A DNA stretch of 5,484 nucleotides from Pseudomonadota bacterium (lineage in GTDB: Bacteria > Cyanobacteriota > Vampirovibrionia > LMEP-6097): the NCBI GenBank assembly GCA_009924885.1, contig RFQS01000156.1, forward strand, positions 1 to 5,484. Reading direction: 5' to 3'. The notes beneath the pieces are model-generated. The model worked only from the letters and a program-made list of their open reading frames with translations, searched no databases and had not been told where the DNA came from. The stretch's first letter is position 1; every line of letters starts with the position of its first letter. The translations under genes and the position numbers were made by a program. Of this stretch, positions 1 through 5,484 are shown in pieces.

Positions 1-1007
1 TTACCAACCAATACAGCTAAATCACACAATCTGTTAGAGTAACCGTATTCATTATCGTACCAAGAAAGAATTTTAACTTGCTTTTCAGCTACAACCATAG
101 TCATGTCGCCATCAATAATAGACGAGTGAGCATCACCTTTAAAATCGATAGATACTAGAGGCTCATCTGTGTAGTCAAGAATACCTTTAAGGTTAGTCTG
201 AGCAGCTTTTTTAAGTACAGCATTTATTTCTTCTTTAGTAACTGATTTTTCTAAAGTGAAGACCACGTCTACTACAGATACGTTAGGAGTAGGAACTCTC
301 ATCGCATAGCCATTTAATTTACCAGCTAAATGAGGAAGCACTAAACCGATAGCTTTCGCCGCACCAGTAGTAGTCGGGATCATAGACACAGCTGCTGCTC
401 TAGATCTTCTAGGATCTGAGTGAGCGTTATCTAATAATTTCTGATCTGAAGTATAAGCATGAATAGTAGTCATCATGCCGCTTAGAACTTTAAAATTATC
501 ATCTATAACTTTAGTGAAAGGTGCTAGGCAGTTAGTAGTACAGCTAGCATTAGAGATGATGTGGTGTTTAGATGGATCGTACTTATCCTCATTAACTCCA
601 AGAACTATAGTGATATCTTCATTTTTAGCTGGAGCAGAGATAAGAACTTTTTTAGCACCACCAGCTAAATGTGTTTTAGCTTTTTCTGCGTCAGTGAATA
701 CACCAGAGCATTCTAGGACTATATCTACGCCGTGCTTAGCCCAGTTAAGAGCAGCTAAGTCTTTCTCTTTTAAAAATTTAGTAGTTTTACCATTTACAGT
801 AATAGAATTTTCGTCAGCAGTTACTTCACCATCAAATCTACCAAGAGTACTGTCGAATTTAATTAAATGTGCAGAAGCTTCTGGGGGAGAAAAAGGATCA
901 TTAATGACGAGTACGTCTATTTGATCAACAAAATTTTCATTCAGAACACGGAAAACATTTCTTCCAATACGTCCGAAACCATTAATACCAACTTTTACTT
1001 TAGTCAT
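1..1007 (-). CDS. gap: Type I glyceraldehyde-3-phosphate dehydrogenase (partial, 3' end beyond left edge)
   Basis: This cytosolic glycolytic enzyme oxidises and phosphorylates glyceraldehyde 3-phosphate to 1,3-bisphosphoglycerate. I translated the reverse strand by hand and found 335 uninterrupted codons plus two bases, so only the last residue or so and the stop lie outside; the family is usually about 330-340 residues. The Rossmann motif GINGFGRIGR is at residues 7-16. I-N-D-P follows the second strand, where the Asp fits NAD rather than NADP preference. The active site SNASCTTNCLAP places the catalytic Cys at 156, and the partner His is 183 in TTIHAYTSDQ. The C-terminal signature WYDNEYGYSNR is intact near the end. 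The ATG is forced, because the Rossmann strand begins three residues after it. No Shine-Dalgarno site precedes it, which is unusual. It is divergent from the prohibitin-like genes. Family identity is certain; cofactor choice is inferred. Confidence 0.98.
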   Translation of the reverse strand, partial: MTKVKVGINGFGRIGRNVFRVLNENFVDQIDVLVINDPFSPPEASAHLIKFDSTLGRFDGEVTADENSITVNGKTTKFLKEKDLAALNWAKHGVDIVLECSGVFTDAEKAKTHLAGGAKKVLISAPAKNEDITIVLGVNEDKYDPSKHHIISNASCTTNCLAPFTKVIDDNFKVLSGMMTTIHAYTSDQKLLDNAHSDPRRSRAAAVSMIPTTTGAAKAIGLVLPHLAGKLNGYAMRVPTPNVSVVDVVFTLEKSVTKEEINAVLKKAAQTNLKGILDYTDEPLVSIDFKGDAHSSIIDGDMTMVVAEKQVKILSWYDNEYGYSNRLCDLAVLVG

Positions 1008-1014
1008 GTATAAG

Positions 1015-1020
1015 ATTATA
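1015..1020 (-). promoter_or_regulatory. Candidate -10 box for gap
   Basis: On the minus strand these bases read TATAAT, a perfect sigma-70 -10 hexamer, ending 7 bases before the gap ATG. At the usual -10 to start-site distance, transcription would begin at or next to the ATG, giving a leaderless or nearly leaderless message. That agrees with the missing Shine-Dalgarno site. The hexamer 17 bp upstream (1038-1043, minus strand ATAATA) is a poor match to TTGACA. In AT-rich DNA a TATAAT can occur by chance, so this is a position-based inference. Confidence 0.4.
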
Positions 1021-1034
1021 TCAATAAACTTTAG

Positions 1035-1043
1035 TGCTATTAT
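1035..1043 (+). promoter_or_regulatory. Candidate extended -10 promoter for the prohibitin-like genes
   Basis: The plus strand reads TG, one base, then TATTAT, an extended -10 element with one mismatch to TATAAT. It would place a start site around 1050, a few bases before the ATG at 1055, so the leader would be about five bases or less and lack a ribosome-binding site. The -35 position 17 bp upstream (1015-1020) does not resemble TTGACA, but extended -10 promoters can do without one. If the true start of the gene were the GTG at 1034, this element would lie inside it. Confidence 0.3.
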
Positions 1044-1054
1044 TCTTTTTTGAT

Positions 1055-1940
1055 ATGAGTGGTCCCAACTTTTCAGACTTTTTCGGCTCAAATAATTCTA
1101 ATCGCTTTGATCCAGATGATTTTTTCGGCAAGCATAAAATAAAAATTTTTAGTATTATCGCACTGTTTTTCGTAGTGCCTAATTTAGTTATACTCGTAGG
1201 AGCTGGTCAGAGAGCTGTAATCTTTAATAGAGTTATAGGTATGGAACAGAGGGTACTGGAAGAAGGGATTCAGTTCGTAATTCCGGTACTTCAGCAAGCC
1301 ACTATTTATAACGTAAGGGAGATTAGTTATATATTTAGTAATTCTGCTGAGCGTTCTAAAAACGGAGCTAAGATACTTGGGAATTCTATAGATACTTTAA
1401 CTTCAGATGGGCAGAATATTTCAGTAGATGTAACGGTAAGGGCTAGACCAGATTTTAAGCCTGTGGTGGCTGCATCAGCAGATCGGTAATGATAGTTATA
1501 ATTCATATGTAAATAAAGTAATTAACCCGATAGTCAGAAGTATGGTTAGGGAGGTTATCGCAGGCTATACTGTTTCTGCTATTTATAGTGAGGATAGAAG
1601 GGTTATCGCTGATAAAATCTCTAAGTCTTTAGAGAAGCACTTAGCTAAATATAAAGTGGTTTTGACGGAGTTTCTTTTAGATGAAGTTACTTTCTCTGCT
1701 GCTTACCAGAGCGCGATTGAAGAGAAGCAGCGTGCAAGAATTGAATTGGATACTAAGGATAATATTATTGTTGAAAAGCAGAATGACAGAGATGCTGTTA
1801 TCACGAGAGCGGAAGGTGAGGCTGAGGCTATTAAATTAAAAGTAGATGCTTTAAATCGTTTTGGTAATTCTTACGTTAAATACAGAAAAGCCCAAGTTCT
1901 TGGTAAGAGAACTAAACTTATAATAAATGATGATCTGTAA
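1055..1940 (+). pseudogene. Prohibitin-family SPFH membrane protein (HflK-like), broken by a frameshift
   Basis: Members are inner-membrane proteins that form ring or cage assemblies, often around the FtsH protease. Frame one (to the stop at 1487-1489) has a Gly/Asn/Asp/Phe-rich N-terminus, a membrane segment at residues 31-49 (I-I-A-L-F-F-V-V-P), then the prohibitin core with A-G-Q-R-A-V-I-F-N-R and E-G-I-Q-F-V-I-P. After V-V at 1463-1468, similarity continues in the frame starting at 1470: L-H-Q-Q-I-G-N-D, then V-R-E-V-I-A-G-Y-T, S-A-A-Y-Q-S-A-I-E-E-K-Q and a charged helix with A-E-G-E-A-E-A. Restored, it is about 295 residues, like its 296-residue neighbour. ATG 1055 is preferred over GTG 1034; neither has a Shine-Dalgarno site. 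The second piece alone (ATG 1542) would lack the anchor. It could be a real mutation or a sequencing error; the rest of the frame shows no decay. Confidence 0.85.
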
Positions 1941-1982
1941 TTCTTATGGGAAGATATTTCTAGCTAAGTGCGAGGTTTGTAA

Positions 1983-2873
1983 ATGAAAGATTTGGATATA
2001 TTTGGATTAAAGATAAAAAAAGAAATGTTCTTGGTGATTTCTTTTGCTATTTTAGCTCTGCTTTCACAGTCGATGCGTATCATTGACGTGGGCAGAACTG
2101 GTGTCATCTTTAATATTAAAGGTGGTGTTCAGGATAAGCCTTTAAGAGAGGGTTTGCATTTTTTATTGCCATTTGTGCAGAGTTTAATAGTCTTTGATAC
2201 ACGCATAAATACTTATACTTTTACTAAAGATGCTATGGACCCAGGTCGCCTAGGGAATCCTATAGTTGCTAAGACTGGTGATGGTCAAATAGTTGGTATA
2301 GAGATGTCTTTATTAACTCAGATGATTCAGGAAAGGGCTCCAGAGGTTTATCAAAAGCTAAGGACTGATTACGCTCCAGTACTTAAAGCTAAAACTGGTA
2401 AAGTGATGCAGGAAGTTATCGCAAGGCACGTAGCAGACGCTCTATATACTGAAGATACTAGAAAATTAGTTTCCAGTGAGGCTAAAGAATATTTATCTAA
2501 ATCCTTTGCTGAATCAGGTTTTAAACTGAATGATTTATTTATTAGAAGAATAGAATTCTCGCCAGAATATATAGAGGCGATAGAAAGTAAGCAGATCGCT
2601 TTACAGAAGGCTCAGTTAGCTCATATACGCAAGGAAATAGCTTTAAAAGAAAAGCTGATATCTATTATTCAAGGTGAAGGTAATGCTAAGCAAGTAGAAG
2701 TTAAAGGACGTGCTATTCAGGCAAACCCTATGGTAGCTGATTTAGAGTATTTGGATGCTATAGAAAATAATCCAGATGTGCCAGTAATCATTGGTTTGAA
2801 GGGAAATACTTTTGTTAATTTAGATAAATTACTTGAAAATACTTTACAGCCACAGGCAAAGAAAAAACAGTAG
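1983..2873 (+). CDS. Prohibitin-family SPFH membrane protein (HflC-like)
   Basis: This 296-residue protein is probably the partner of the upstream paralogue in a membrane scaffold of the prohibitin/HflKC type, which in studied bacteria and mitochondria modulates FtsH-type proteases; that role is inferred. It has a short charged cytoplasmic start, one hydrophobic anchor at residues 15-34, then the SPFH core: D-V-G-R-T-G-V-I-F-N at 35-44, R-E-G-L-H-F-L-L-P-F at 55-64 and Y-T-E-D-T-R at 155-160. F-S-P-E-Y-I-E-A-I-E-S-K-Q at 192-204 starts the coiled-coil helix, followed by the Q-G-E-G-N-A-K turn at 230-236. The C-terminus is Lys/Gln-rich. GAGG at 1972-1975 lies 7 bases before the ATG. It starts 42 bp after the upstream gene and ends 54 bp before hisZ, so cotranscription is likely. 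The match to classical HflC is general rather than specific, so no symbol is given. Confidence 0.9.
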   Translation: MKDLDIFGLKIKKEMFLVISFAILALLSQSMRIIDVGRTGVIFNIKGGVQDKPLREGLHFLLPFVQSLIVFDTRINTYTFTKDAMDPGRLGNPIVAKTGDGQIVGIEMSLLTQMIQERAPEVYQKLRTDYAPVLKAKTGKVMQEVIARHVADALYTEDTRKLVSSEAKEYLSKSFAESGFKLNDLFIRRIEFSPEYIEAIESKQIALQKAQLAHIRKEIALKEKLISIIQGEGNAKQVEVKGRAIQANPMVADLEYLDAIENNPDVPVIIGLKGNTFVNLDKLLENTLQPQAKKKQ

Positions 2874-2887
2874 ATATTAATTAATTT

Positions 2888-2907
2888 CATGTAGCTTTCG
2901 CTGCGTG
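2888..2907 (+). other. Small hairpin in the spacer before hisZ
   Basis: An 8-bp stem, CATGTAGC with GCTGCGTG (two G-U pairs in RNA), closes a TTTC loop. It lies in the 54-bp spacer between the second prohibitin-like gene and hisZ, 8 bases before the AGGAAG ribosome-binding site. Only a short broken T run follows (GATTTTAC), so it is a poor intrinsic terminator. It might slow transcription or affect hisZ initiation, or be chance. There is no His-rich leader peptide, so a classical his attenuator is not supported. Confidence 0.3.
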
Positions 2908-2927
2908 GATTTTACAGGAAGTGATTT

Positions 2928-4025
2928 ATGGTATTTAGAGGTTTAAAAACATGGCTGCCGTCTGACGTTAGAAAGCAGCTCGCAATAAAGAATAAGCTGG
3001 TATCTCTTTATGAAAAATGGTCTTATGAGCCAATAGTAGTGCAGAGTTTAGTAGATTTAGATGTTATAAACAGGGCGAATAAAAAATTTACCGATAAAAC
3101 TTTTACGTTTTTAGATAAAGATGGTGAAACTCTTGCTCTGAGAACAGAGATGACTCAGCCTATCGCTAAGGCGATAGCAGGCAGGGCTCAAGAACTTCAG
3201 TTCCCAGTGAAGCTTTACTATAACGCTTCTGTCTATCGTTACAAAGGCACTCCTACTGACGAATCTAGAGAGATACAGCAAGTCGGTATAGAATATGTCG
3301 GTGCTAAAGCTGAAGAGAATTTTTCTGATTATGAAGTACTGCAATTAATGATAGATTCTATTGAGGAATTGGGTGTAAGTGATTATCAAATATGCATCAC
3401 CGACGCTAAAATCTGGCATAGCTTATTTACTAAATTTAATAAACCGGTCCCAGTAATCAGTTCAGAGGCTTCTTCTAATCATGATTTGATTACTAAAGCT
3501 TATAACCTTTTACTTAAAGGTGAATTCGTTGCATTTGAAAAATTAGCTACTGAAGAAAGTTTTCTTAAGTGTCTTTATAGCCGAGAGCAGATAAGCTTAT
3601 CTATTTCTAATGAAGAAAAATTAAAAAGAGTTGAAAAAGATTTAGGGTTAGATTTAAGTCACTTAAAGGGTTTAGCTCAACTGTCTTCTAAAATAGTTTT
3701 CGCGCCGTATCAGTGCCCAGATCTAAAACTCTATACGGGACTGCATTTCAAGCTGTTAATTAAAGGGCAGGGTAATGATATCGCTATGGGTGGTAGATAT
3801 GATAATTTATATTCAAGCTTCGGTATCGATTTGCCTGCGATAGGCTTCGCTTTTTATGTGCAAAGGCTGATTTCCGCGTTATCTAATTTGGATCTTTTAG
3901 ATAATTTTTCTACTGATAAACTCCCGAAGAAGCTTTCTCCAGCTACTAAAGAATGGGGGGATGTTTATAAAGCGGCTCAGCTTGAGTTTGAGAAAGGAGC
4001 GAATGTTTTAATATGCAACAAGTGA
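2928..4025 (+). CDS. hisZ: ATP phosphoribosyltransferase regulatory subunit HisZ
   Basis: HisZ is a catalytically inactive relative of histidyl-tRNA synthetase that joins short-form HisG to make the first enzyme of histidine synthesis and carries its feedback control. The 365-residue product has the class II synthetase fold but no anticodon-binding domain, separating it from HisS (usually over 410 residues). Visible motifs are L-A-L-R-T-E-M-T-Q-P-I-A at 69-80, Y-R-Y at 103-105, S-R-E-I-Q-Q-V-G at 113-120 (motif 2), L-Y-T-G-L-H-F at 268-274, G-G-R-Y-D at 288-292 and P-A-I-G-F-A-F at 303-309 (motif 3 region). The motif-2-like arm has the M-T-Q-P-I-A form typical of HisZ rather than the synthetase's L-R-P-E-G-T. 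AGGAAG at 2916-2921 precedes the ATG at good spacing. It overlaps hisG by 13 bp, which confirms the assignment by context. Confidence 0.95.
   Translation: MVFRGLKTWLPSDVRKQLAIKNKLVSLYEKWSYEPIVVQSLVDLDVINRANKKFTDKTFTFLDKDGETLALRTEMTQPIAKAIAGRAQELQFPVKLYYNASVYRYKGTPTDESREIQQVGIEYVGAKAEENFSDYEVLQLMIDSIEELGVSDYQICITDAKIWHSLFTKFNKPVPVISSEASSNHDLITKAYNLLLKGEFVAFEKLATEESFLKCLYSREQISLSISNEEKLKRVEKDLGLDLSHLKGLAQLSSKIVFAPYQCPDLKLYTGLHFKLLIKGQGNDIAMGGRYDNLYSSFGIDLPAIGFAFYVQRLISALSNLDLLDNFSTDKLPKKLSPATKEWGDVYKAAQLEFEKGANVLICNK
3996..3999 (+). promoter_or_regulatory. Ribosome-binding site of hisG inside hisZ
   Basis: GGAG within AAAGGAGC lies in the last codons of hisZ. The gap to the hisG ATG at 4013 is 13 bases, longer than usual. 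A nearer ATG at 4003 is only 3 bases away but opens a two-codon frame (ATG TTT TAA). No start codon in the hisG frame lies closer to the GGAG, so ATG 4013 stands. Initiation probably depends on ribosomes finishing hisZ at 4023-4025, that is, on translational coupling. Confidence 0.5.
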
Positions 4026-4651
4026 AAATAGCCTTGTCTAAAGGCGCTCTCCTAGACGGTGCTATAGATTTTTTTAGTAAAGCTGGTATCGAAATTGAAA
4101 ACAGTGAAGATGCGAAACGTAAATTAATTCGCCGCAGTACTATTCATAATGAGGCTTTTAAAGATTATGATATTCAGTTCCTTATGGTAAGAGGACATGA
4201 TGTGCCAGTTTATGTAGAACATGGTGCTGCTGACTTCGGTATAGTAGGGCTAGACGTGATTTTAGATTCTAGAGCTAAGGTGCATCAGCTTCAAGATTTA
4301 AAATATGGGGCTTGTGATCTCTGTGTCTGCTCGGTACAAGGGAAGTATAAAAGTGTTTCTGAACTCCCTAGCTATACGCGTGTTGCGACGACCTTTCCTA
4401 ATTTAGCTAAAGATTTTTTTCATCAGCGCGCGCTAGAAGTTGAGATTATTAATCTTTATGGTTCAGTGGAACTCGCTCCACTTACTGATCTTACTGACGT
4501 GATTATAGATTTAGTCGCTACAGGAAAGACTTTAAGGGAAAATGGTTTAGAGCCGATTCATAAGATTATGCACTGTACTGCTCATTTGATTGCGAATCCT
4601 ACGGCGTTTGAGTTTTATAAAGGTTTTTTTGCTGGGCTTGTCGGGGAGTGA
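4013..4651 (+). CDS. hisG: ATP phosphoribosyltransferase catalytic subunit, short form
   Basis: HisG condenses ATP and phosphoribosyl pyrophosphate to N1-(5-phosphoribosyl)-ATP, the committed cytosolic step of histidine synthesis. At 212 residues it is the short form, which lacks the C-terminal regulatory domain of the roughly 300-residue long form and needs HisZ, encoded just upstream. Motifs in order are an N-terminal K-I-A-L-S-K-G (residues 5-11), the periplasmic-binding-like E-H-G-A-A-D-F-G-I-V-G-L-D at 69-81, and the HisG signature around G-S-V-E-L-A-P at 150-156 leading to D-L-V-A-T-G-K-T-L at 166-174, whose A-T-G-K-T loop is the phosphoribosyl pyrophosphate-binding region. The frame is intact with no missing key residue that I can see. 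It overlaps hisZ by 13 bp and ends 6 bp before hsdM, so all three are probably on one transcript. Confidence 0.97.
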   Translation: MQQVKIALSKGALLDGAIDFFSKAGIEIENSEDAKRKLIRRSTIHNEAFKDYDIQFLMVRGHDVPVYVEHGAADFGIVGLDVILDSRAKVHQLQDLKYGACDLCVCSVQGKYKSVSELPSYTRVATTFPNLAKDFFHQRALEVEIINLYGSVELAPLTDLTDVIIDLVATGKTLRENGLEPIHKIMHCTAHLIANPTAFEFYKGFFAGLVGE

Positions 4652-4657
4652 AGGATT

Positions 4658-5428
4658 ATGTTCGAACAGGCTTTTAAAAATATAGATGATATTCTGCATA
4701 AAGATGCAGGAGCTTCTAGTGAACTGGATTATGTAGAACAGAGTTCTTGGGTATTATTTCTAAAATATTTAGATGATTTAGAGAAAGATAGAAAGACTGA
4801 AGCTGAACTAGCAGGGAAAGAGTATAAATTTATTATAGAGCCAGAATATAGGTGGGAAACATGGTCTGCACCTAAAAAAGAAGACGGTAAGCTAGATCAT
4901 AATAAAGCACTTACGGGTGATGATTTAAAAAACTTTATAAATGAAAAATTATTTCCTTATCTGAAACGGTTTAGGCAAAACGCAGAACATGCAGATACCA
5001 TAGAATACAAGATCGGCGAGATTTTCAGTGAAATTAATAATAAAATCCAAAGTGGTTATGTCTTAAGAGATGTTCTGAATATTATTGATGGTCTTCGCTT
5101 TCGTTCTCAGGAAGAGAAACATGAGCTATCGCATTTATATGAAACTAAAATTAAAAACATGGGTAATGCAGGACGTAATGGAGGTGAATATTACACCCCT
5201 CGTTCACTTATTAAAACTATAGTTAAAGTAATAGCACCAAAGATTGGCAATAAAATTTATGATGGTGCAGCTGGTTCTGCTGGCTTTTTGGTAGAGTCTT
5301 TCGATTACTTAAGAACCTCTAAAAAACTTTCTACCGAAGATTTAGAAATATTACAGAAAAGAACTTTTTATGGCAAAGAGAAAAATGTAATTACTCACCC
5401 CATAACAAGTTTAAGAGTTAGGGTTTGA
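4658..5428 (+). pseudogene. hsdM: Type I restriction-modification DNA methyltransferase subunit, 5' part, truncated by an insertion
   Basis: HsdM is the adenine-N6 methyltransferase subunit that works with HsdS (specificity) and HsdR (restriction). The first 242 or so residues match the family: an N-terminal helical domain (about 5-120, including L-F-L-K-Y-L-D-D-L-E at 33-42), G-E-Y-Y-T-P-R at 176-182, the SAM-binding motif I as Y-D-G-A-A-G-S-A-G-F-L at 201-211, and R-T-F-Y-G-K-E-K at 235-242. After that the frame gives unrelated residues and stops, so the catalytic N-P-P-F/Y motif IV and the rest of the domain are absent; full proteins are about 480-550 residues. Host sequence probably ends near 5386. 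AAGGA at 4651-4655 overlaps the hisG stop and supports ATG 4658. No HsdS or HsdR is visible. Without motif IV the product should be inactive. Confidence 0.88.
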
Positions 5429-5484
5429 TCAAGTATGGATTTAATAGCATTGAAGAGATTAAGTCCTTGTTTTTTTGCAGTCTG
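5387..5484 (-). mobile_element. Probable end of an insertion sequence inside hsdM (partial)
   Basis: The boundary is set where hsdM similarity stops, about 5383-5387, and where a minus-strand transposase-like tail begins. The inferred edge reads GTAATTACTCACCCC. A GTAA terminus and a tail of this kind would fit an IS66-type element, but that is a tentative family call. If it is IS66-like, an 8-bp target duplication would be expected (bases 5379-5386 would be one copy). The other end is outside the window, so neither inverted repeats nor duplication can be confirmed. Confidence 0.6.
5395..5484 (-). CDS. C-terminal tail of a transposase, possibly IS66 family (partial, 5' end beyond right edge)
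   Basis: Read leftward from the right edge, the minus strand is open for 29 codons and ends with TGA at 5397-5395. The tail begins Q-T-A-K-K-Q-G-L-N-L-F-N-A-I and resembles the closing segment of IS66-type and related DDE transposases, where a T-x-K/R-x-Q-G element followed by an amphipathic helix precedes the stop. No catalytic residue lies in the window, so family and activity cannot be judged. The stop would sit only 8 bp inside the proposed element edge, which is very tight. Its position exactly where hsdM breaks is the strongest support. It could alternatively be a chance open frame, since only 90 bases are visible. Confidence 0.55.
   Translation of the reverse strand, partial: QTAKKQGLNLFNAIKSILDQTLTLKLVMG

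Noticed and set aside
1..3. TTA at the left edge, which could be a TAA stop for gap.
   Set aside because: It is not in the gap frame. Translating from ATG 1007 leaves the codon at bases 1-2 incomplete, and no frameshift is seen anywhere in the gene.
396..420. Imperfect inverted repeat around AGATCTTCTAGGATCT.
   Set aside because: It lies within gap and encodes the conserved S-D-P-R-R-S-R-A segment, so the symmetry follows from codons and is not a likely operator or IS end.
475..924. A 149-codon open frame on the plus strand.
   Set aside because: It lies wholly antisense to gap, whose opposite-strand translation carries every GAPDH motif; the plus-strand product resembles nothing and has no ribosome-binding site.
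1941..1982. The 42-bp spacer between the two prohibitin-like genes as a terminator or promoter.
   Set aside because: I see no stem with a T tract and no paired -35/-10; it holds the ribosome-binding site of the second gene and nothing else that I can support.
3111..3344. A 77-codon open frame on the minus strand.
   Set aside because: It is antisense to the conserved motif 2 region of hisZ and shows no recognisable domain, so it is a by-product of the hisZ codons.
5195..5300. D-G-A-A-G-S-A-G-F in HsdM in place of the common D-P-A-C-G-S-A-G-F, considered as a damaged SAM site.
   Set aside because: The G-S-A-G-F core is intact, and to my knowledge Ala-Ala forms occur in functional HsdM proteins, so this is ordinary variation.
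5387..5394. GTAATTAC, a perfect 8-bp palindrome at the hsdM junction, considered as a binding site or target duplication.
   Set aside because: Short AT-rich palindromes are common here; it is better treated as part of the proposed IS edge until the other end is known.

Overview
The window is AT-rich and densely coding. It looks like a piece of an alphaproteobacterial chromosome, possibly a host-associated or reduced-genome lineage (Rickettsiales- or Holosporales-like). The clues are low GC, a tandem pair of prohibitin-type SPFH proteins, and the split ATP phosphoribosyltransferase (hisZ plus short-form hisG) with overlapping genes. The lineage is an inference from gene content and composition; no rRNA or other marker is present to fix it. 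A working-looking histidine pathway start and a glycolytic gap gene would argue against the classical obligate intracellular Rickettsia, which lack them.

Layout. Bases 1-1007, minus strand: gap (glyceraldehyde-3-phosphate dehydrogenase), nearly complete and running off the left edge. Bases 1008-1054: a 47-bp divergent intergenic region where candidate -10 boxes for both directions lie close together and neither gene has a Shine-Dalgarno site. Bases 1055-4651, plus strand: two tandem membrane-anchored prohibitin/HflK-HflC-like proteins, the first broken by a frameshift near 1469, then hisZ and hisG, which overlap by 13 bp. Bases 4658 to about 5386: the 5' part of a type I restriction-modification methyltransferase gene (hsdM), starting 6 bp after hisG. 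Its reading frame leaves the family sequence right after the conserved T-F-Y-G-K-E-K stretch. From about 5387 to the right edge, the minus strand encodes what looks like the C-terminal tail of a transposase, so an insertion sequence appears to have landed in hsdM.

How the genes fit together. HisZ and HisG form the hetero-oligomeric enzyme for the first step of histidine synthesis, and their overlap fits translational coupling. The two prohibitin-like proteins probably form one membrane complex, which makes the frameshift in the first notable. The hsdM remnant is transcriptionally downstream of hisG but functionally unrelated. Two broken genes and an IS end within 4.4 kb suggest gene decay, unless the frameshift is a sequencing error. 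I found no RNA genes, CRISPR arrays, riboswitches or convincing terminators, no gene-free stretch over 300 bases, and no clearly new biological system.
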